Shown piece after piece: positions 37,923 to 40,897 of a DNA stretch of 40,897 nucleotides. A model generated the notes under the pieces. The model worked only from the letters and a program-made list of their open reading frames with translations, searched no databases and had not been told where the DNA came from. The position numbers and the translations under genes are program-made. Origin of the DNA: Candidatus Falkowiibacteriota bacterium (lineage in GTDB: Bacteria; Patescibacteriota; Patescibacteriia; Patescibacteriales; UBA12465); assembly GCA_009995495.1 (NCBI GenBank), contig JAACPL010000006.1:20055-60951 (forward strand), in the 5' to 3' direction. Within the stretch, counting starts at the first letter, position 1. Every line of letters begins with the position of its first letter.

Positions 37923-37948
37923 TCCGCCTTCGCTAAAGCTACGGCGGA
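37923..37948. repeat. GC-rich palindromic element TCCGCC...GGCGGA
   Basis: tccgccttcgctaaagctacggcgga in an AT-rich intergenic region. Confidence 0.55.
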
Positions 37949-38087
37949 CAAGTTGGCTGGCGACTAAAAGCTTAACTTTTCTAAAGATCTCGCTTGCTAA
38001 TATAGAATGAAATAAGTGAAAAAATTTTATGCCTTGTCTAAAACTTATTTTTTGTTAAAATTAATTAAGATTTGGAATAGAATTTAA

Positions 38088-38315
38088 GAAACAAAGTTTG
38101 GCGAGTATTCTCAGTACTGTCACTTGGCAAAAAATTCTGTAGCCAATAAAGGCCTAAAGCTTTATGATTTTGTTAAGAAAGGACAACCAATCGCCCTCGT
38201 TGGTAAAACTGGATACACCGATCGTGACCACTTACATTTTGTGGTCTTGCGCTTTGAAAGATTACTCAATATGCCCTGGGACTATCATAGTCTTGAAGTA
38301 AAATTTGAGGAATAA
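38088..38315 (+). pseudogene. C-terminal fragment of an M23 (LytM-type) peptidase
   Basis: After an in-frame TAA at 38085: ETKFGEYSQYCHLAKNSVANKGLKLYDFVKKGQPIALVGKTGYTDRDHLHFVVLRFE; YxHL, VKKGQPIxxVGxTG and HLHF are M23 features, but the N-terminal catalytic part is absent. Confidence 0.65.
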
Positions 38316-38325
38316 TAAAAAAGTA

Positions 38326-38344
38326 GGAAGTCAAAACGACTTCC
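38326..38344. terminator. Bidirectional Rho-independent terminator
   Basis: GGAAGTC-aaaac-GACTTCC with A-rich and T-rich flanks. Confidence 0.75.
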
Positions 38345-38379
38345 TTTTTTATTACTTTTTTTTACTTTAAACATCCCCA

Positions 38380-40897
38380 CTAAACCATCTCCCTTAAATA
38401 CTTCCCCGTAAAACTTTTCTTTTCCCGAGCGACTTCCTTGGGATTGCCGACGGCAACAATTTCTCCGCCCCCTTCTCCGCCATCTGGCCCTAAATCAATA
38501 ATCCAATCAACCGAGCGAATAACTTCTAAATTATGTTCAATAATCAAAACTGTATTACCACAATCAACTAGCATATTTAAAACTTTAAGCAAGCGTTCAA
38601 TATCTTCAAAATGCAAACCAGTGGTTGGCTCGTCAAGAATGTACAAAGTTTTTCCAGTTGAGCGTCTTGATAATTCGGTCGCTAATTTTATTCTTTGAGC
38701 CTCACCACCAGAAAAAGTTGTGGCGCTCTGACCAAGCTTAATATAACCAAGACCAACTTCGTTTAAAGTTTTTAATTTTTGACTTATTTGCGGATGATCG
38801 TTAAAGAAAAGTTCCGCCTCGCTCACCGTCATCTCTAAAACTTCAAAAATATTTTTTTCCTTGTATTTTATCGCTAAAATTTCTGGTTTAAATTTTTGAC
38901 CATCACAAAGTTCACACTTTAAATAAACATCAGCTAAAAATTGCATCTCAACTTTAATTGAACCGTCCCCCGAACAATTTTCACAACGACCTCCCGGCAC
39001 ATTAAAAGAAAAATGACCCGGACCAAAACCCTTAACCCTTGCTTCCGGTAAAGAAGCATAAAGATCACGAACAAAAGAAAAAATTCCAGTATAGGTCGCT
39101 GGATTTGAGCGCGGTGTGCGCCCTATTGGGCTTTGATCGATGTCGATCACTTTGTCACACAGCTCCAAACCCGTGATCTCACGCAGTTTTCCATTGATCT
39201 GCAAACTGGCACGATTGAGTTTATTGGCCGCCATGGGATACAGCGTGTCATTGATAAGGCTAGATTTACCCGAACCCGAAACACCGGTGATGCAGGTCGT
39301 TAAACCTAGAGGAATGCGAACGTCAACGTTTTGCAAATTATTACAAGTGACTCCTTTTAGATGAATAACCCGCGCATCATCGAAGGGTATACGCGTTTTA
39401 GGCACGGCAATGGATTGCTTCCCCGATAGATACTGGCCAGTAAGAGAATCTTCATTGTCAATAATCGCCTGCGGGGAGCCAAAGGCGACAATCTCACCAC
39501 CATGGACTCCCGCCCCCGGCCCGATATCAAGCACATAATCCGCCATGCGAATGGCTTCCTCATCATGTTCAACCACGATAACGGTGTTGCCTAAATCACG
39601 CAAATGCAGCAATGTTTTCAACAAGCGATCATTATCACGCTGATGCAAACCAATGGACGGCTCATCAAGAATATACATCACCCCCACGAGTCCTGAGCCA
39701 ATCTGGCTGGCAAGCCGAATGCGTTGTGCCTCGCCGCCTGATAAGGTTTCAGCACTGCGGGTCAGTGATAAATAATCCAAACCCACATTCACCAGAAAGC
39801 CCAAACGCTCGACAATTTCCTTGTTAATCTTTTCGGCAATCTCGCCGCGATAACCTGTTAACTTTAGTTGTTTAAAAAAGGCGTATGATTGATCGATAGA
39901 GTAGGCCGCGATTTCAGGCAAATTTTTGCCATCAATAAAGACGTGACGTGCGGCTTCACGCAAACGCGCGCCATGGCAAGACTGACAAGGACGCGTAGCC
40001 AAATATTTTGCCAACTCTTCGCGAACCGTAGCCGAATCAGACTCACGATACCGTCGCTGCATATTGGGGATGATGCCCTCAAACGGATGTTTTTTTAACA
40101 ACATGCCACCATGGGGACGCTGGTAGTGAAACTCAATGACGTCCTGACCGCTGCCATAAAGCACCCGCTCGCGAACATCTTCCGGTAAGTCGCAAAAAGC
40201 GTCATCAATAGAAAAGTGATAATGGCTGGCTAAAGATTCCAACAAGGTATAATAATAATTTGTTCGCCTATCCCAACCACGAATAGCGCCATCAGCAAGA
40301 CTCAGCGTCTCATCATGCACGACGCGTGCAGGATCGAAAAACTGATCCACCCCCAGACCATCACATTCAGGACAGGCACCGACCGGATTATTAAACGAAA
40401 ACAGACGTGGCTCGAGTTCACTCAAACTATAACCACATTTGGCACAAGCAAATTTGGACGAAAACACGGTATCAGGAAACGCACCATCTACTGCCGCCAC
40501 GACCACCAAACCATCGGCGAGATTGAGCGCGTTCTCAAACGATTCACTAAGGCGCGGCGCCAAATCCGCACGTACTTTAAAGCGGTCAACCACCACGTCT
40601 ATCGTATGTTTTTGCCGAAGATTTAATTTAGGGGGATCATCGAGCTCATATATTTCACCATCAATTCGGGCGCGCACATAGCCGCGCGCCTGTAATTGTT
40701 GCAGCAACTGCACATGTTCGCCTTTGCGATCCCTCACCACCGGCGCCAGGATCATCGCCTTACTCTCCGCCGGCAATGCCAACACTTGATCCACCATCTG
40801 GCTAATCGTTTGCGCATGCAAACTGACACCATGCTGCGGGCAACGTGGCTCCCCTACGCGGGCGAATAACAACCGCAAATAGTCATAAATTTCCGTG
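38380..40897 (-). CDS. uvrA: Excinuclease ABC subunit A, N-terminus beyond window; composition is mosaic
   Basis: [76 protein letters not shown]. The frame stays open upstream of the track start ([23 protein letters not shown]) to the window edge. Confidence 0.95.
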   Translation of the reverse strand, partial: TEIYDYLRLLFARVGEPRCPQHGVSLHAQTISQMVDQVLALPAESKAMILAPVVRDRKGEHVQLLQQLQARGYVRARIDGEIYELDDPPKLNLRQKHTIDVVVDRFKVRADLAPRLSESFENALNLADGLVVVAAVDGAFPDTVFSSKFACAKCGYSLSELEPRLFSFNNPVGACPECDGLGVDQFFDPARVVHDETLSLADGAIRGWDRRTNYYYTLLESLASHYHFSIDDAFCDLPEDVRERVLYGSGQDVIEFHYQRPHGGMLLKKHPFEGIIPNMQRRYRESDSATVREELAKYLATRPCQSCHGARLREAARHVFIDGKNLPEIAAYSIDQSYAFFKQLKLTGYRGEIAEKINKEIVERLGFLVNVGLDYLSLTRSAETLSGGEAQRIRLASQIGSGLVGVMYILDEPSIGLHQRDNDRLLKTLLHLRDLGNTVIVVEHDEEAIRMADYVLDIGPGAGVHGGEIVAFGSPQAIIDNEDSLTGQYLSGKQSIAVPKTRIPFDDARVIHLKGVTCNNLQNVDVRIPLGLTTCITGVSGSGKSSLINDTLYPMAANKLNRASLQINGKLREITGLELCDKVIDIDQSPIGRTPRSNPATYTGIFSFVRDLYASLPEARVKGFGPGHFSFNVPGGRCENCSGDGSIKVEMQFLADVYLKCELCDGQKFKPEILAIKYKEKNIFEVLEMTVSEAELFFNDHPQISQKLKTLNEVGLGYIKLGQSATTFSGGEAQRIKLATELSRRSTGKTLYILDEPTTGLHFEDIERLLKVLNMLVDCGNTVLIIEHNLEVIRSVDWIIDLGPDGGEGGGEIVAVGNPKEVAREKKSFTGKYLREMV

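Noticed and set aside
38438-40681. Plus-strand and alternate-frame ORFs within uvrA
   Set aside because: Shadow ORFs of a strongly conserved minus-strand gene.
1-40897. CRISPR arrays, tRNA or rRNA genes, transposases
   Set aside because: None recognised by eye; no regularly spaced direct repeats with unique spacers, no cloverleaf with T-loop GTTCRA context, no transposase motifs. A tRNAscan/CRT run would be decisive.

Overview
The window is an AT-rich, densely coded bacterial segment. Gene content and style suggest a Patescibacteria/CPR (Parcubacteria-like) genome; this is an inference because no 16S is present. Recognisable genes are SpoT/RelA, bS21, HisS, LepB, RuvB, a UvrD-like helicase-nuclease, an M16 peptidase, RadC, an O-antigen ligase-like protein, RmuC, MscL, GyrA, Ndk, two MBL-fold hydrolases, a histone H1-like Lys/Ala tail protein, GlyRS, ArgRS, a tandem PilB-type ATPase, a translin-family protein, a YfcE/MJ0936-type phosphoesterase, a P-loop kinase and UvrA. 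The most notable observations are: (1) a giant minus-strand ORF (3496 down to the window edge, at least 1165 codons) absent from the ORF track, which forms a tandem pair with the 902-aa ORF; both fuse a VirB2/TrbC-like two-TM pilin-type N-terminus to very large Cys-rich and Ig-like exodomains; (2) a single polypeptide with two complete PilB/GspE ATPase modules; (3) a translin homologue in a compact translin-phosphoesterase-kinase gene set; (4) a strong Shine-Dalgarno for bS21 embedded in the end of hisS, while most genes here lack an SD; (5) a structure-rich 7.8-8.6 kb region with a broken membrane-protein gene and a long hairpin; (6) an abrupt composition break inside uvrA at about 39.1 kb, probably an assembly chimera at a conserved motif, so sequence from about 39.1 to 40.9 kb may not belong to this genome. 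All work was done by eye, with no database searches.
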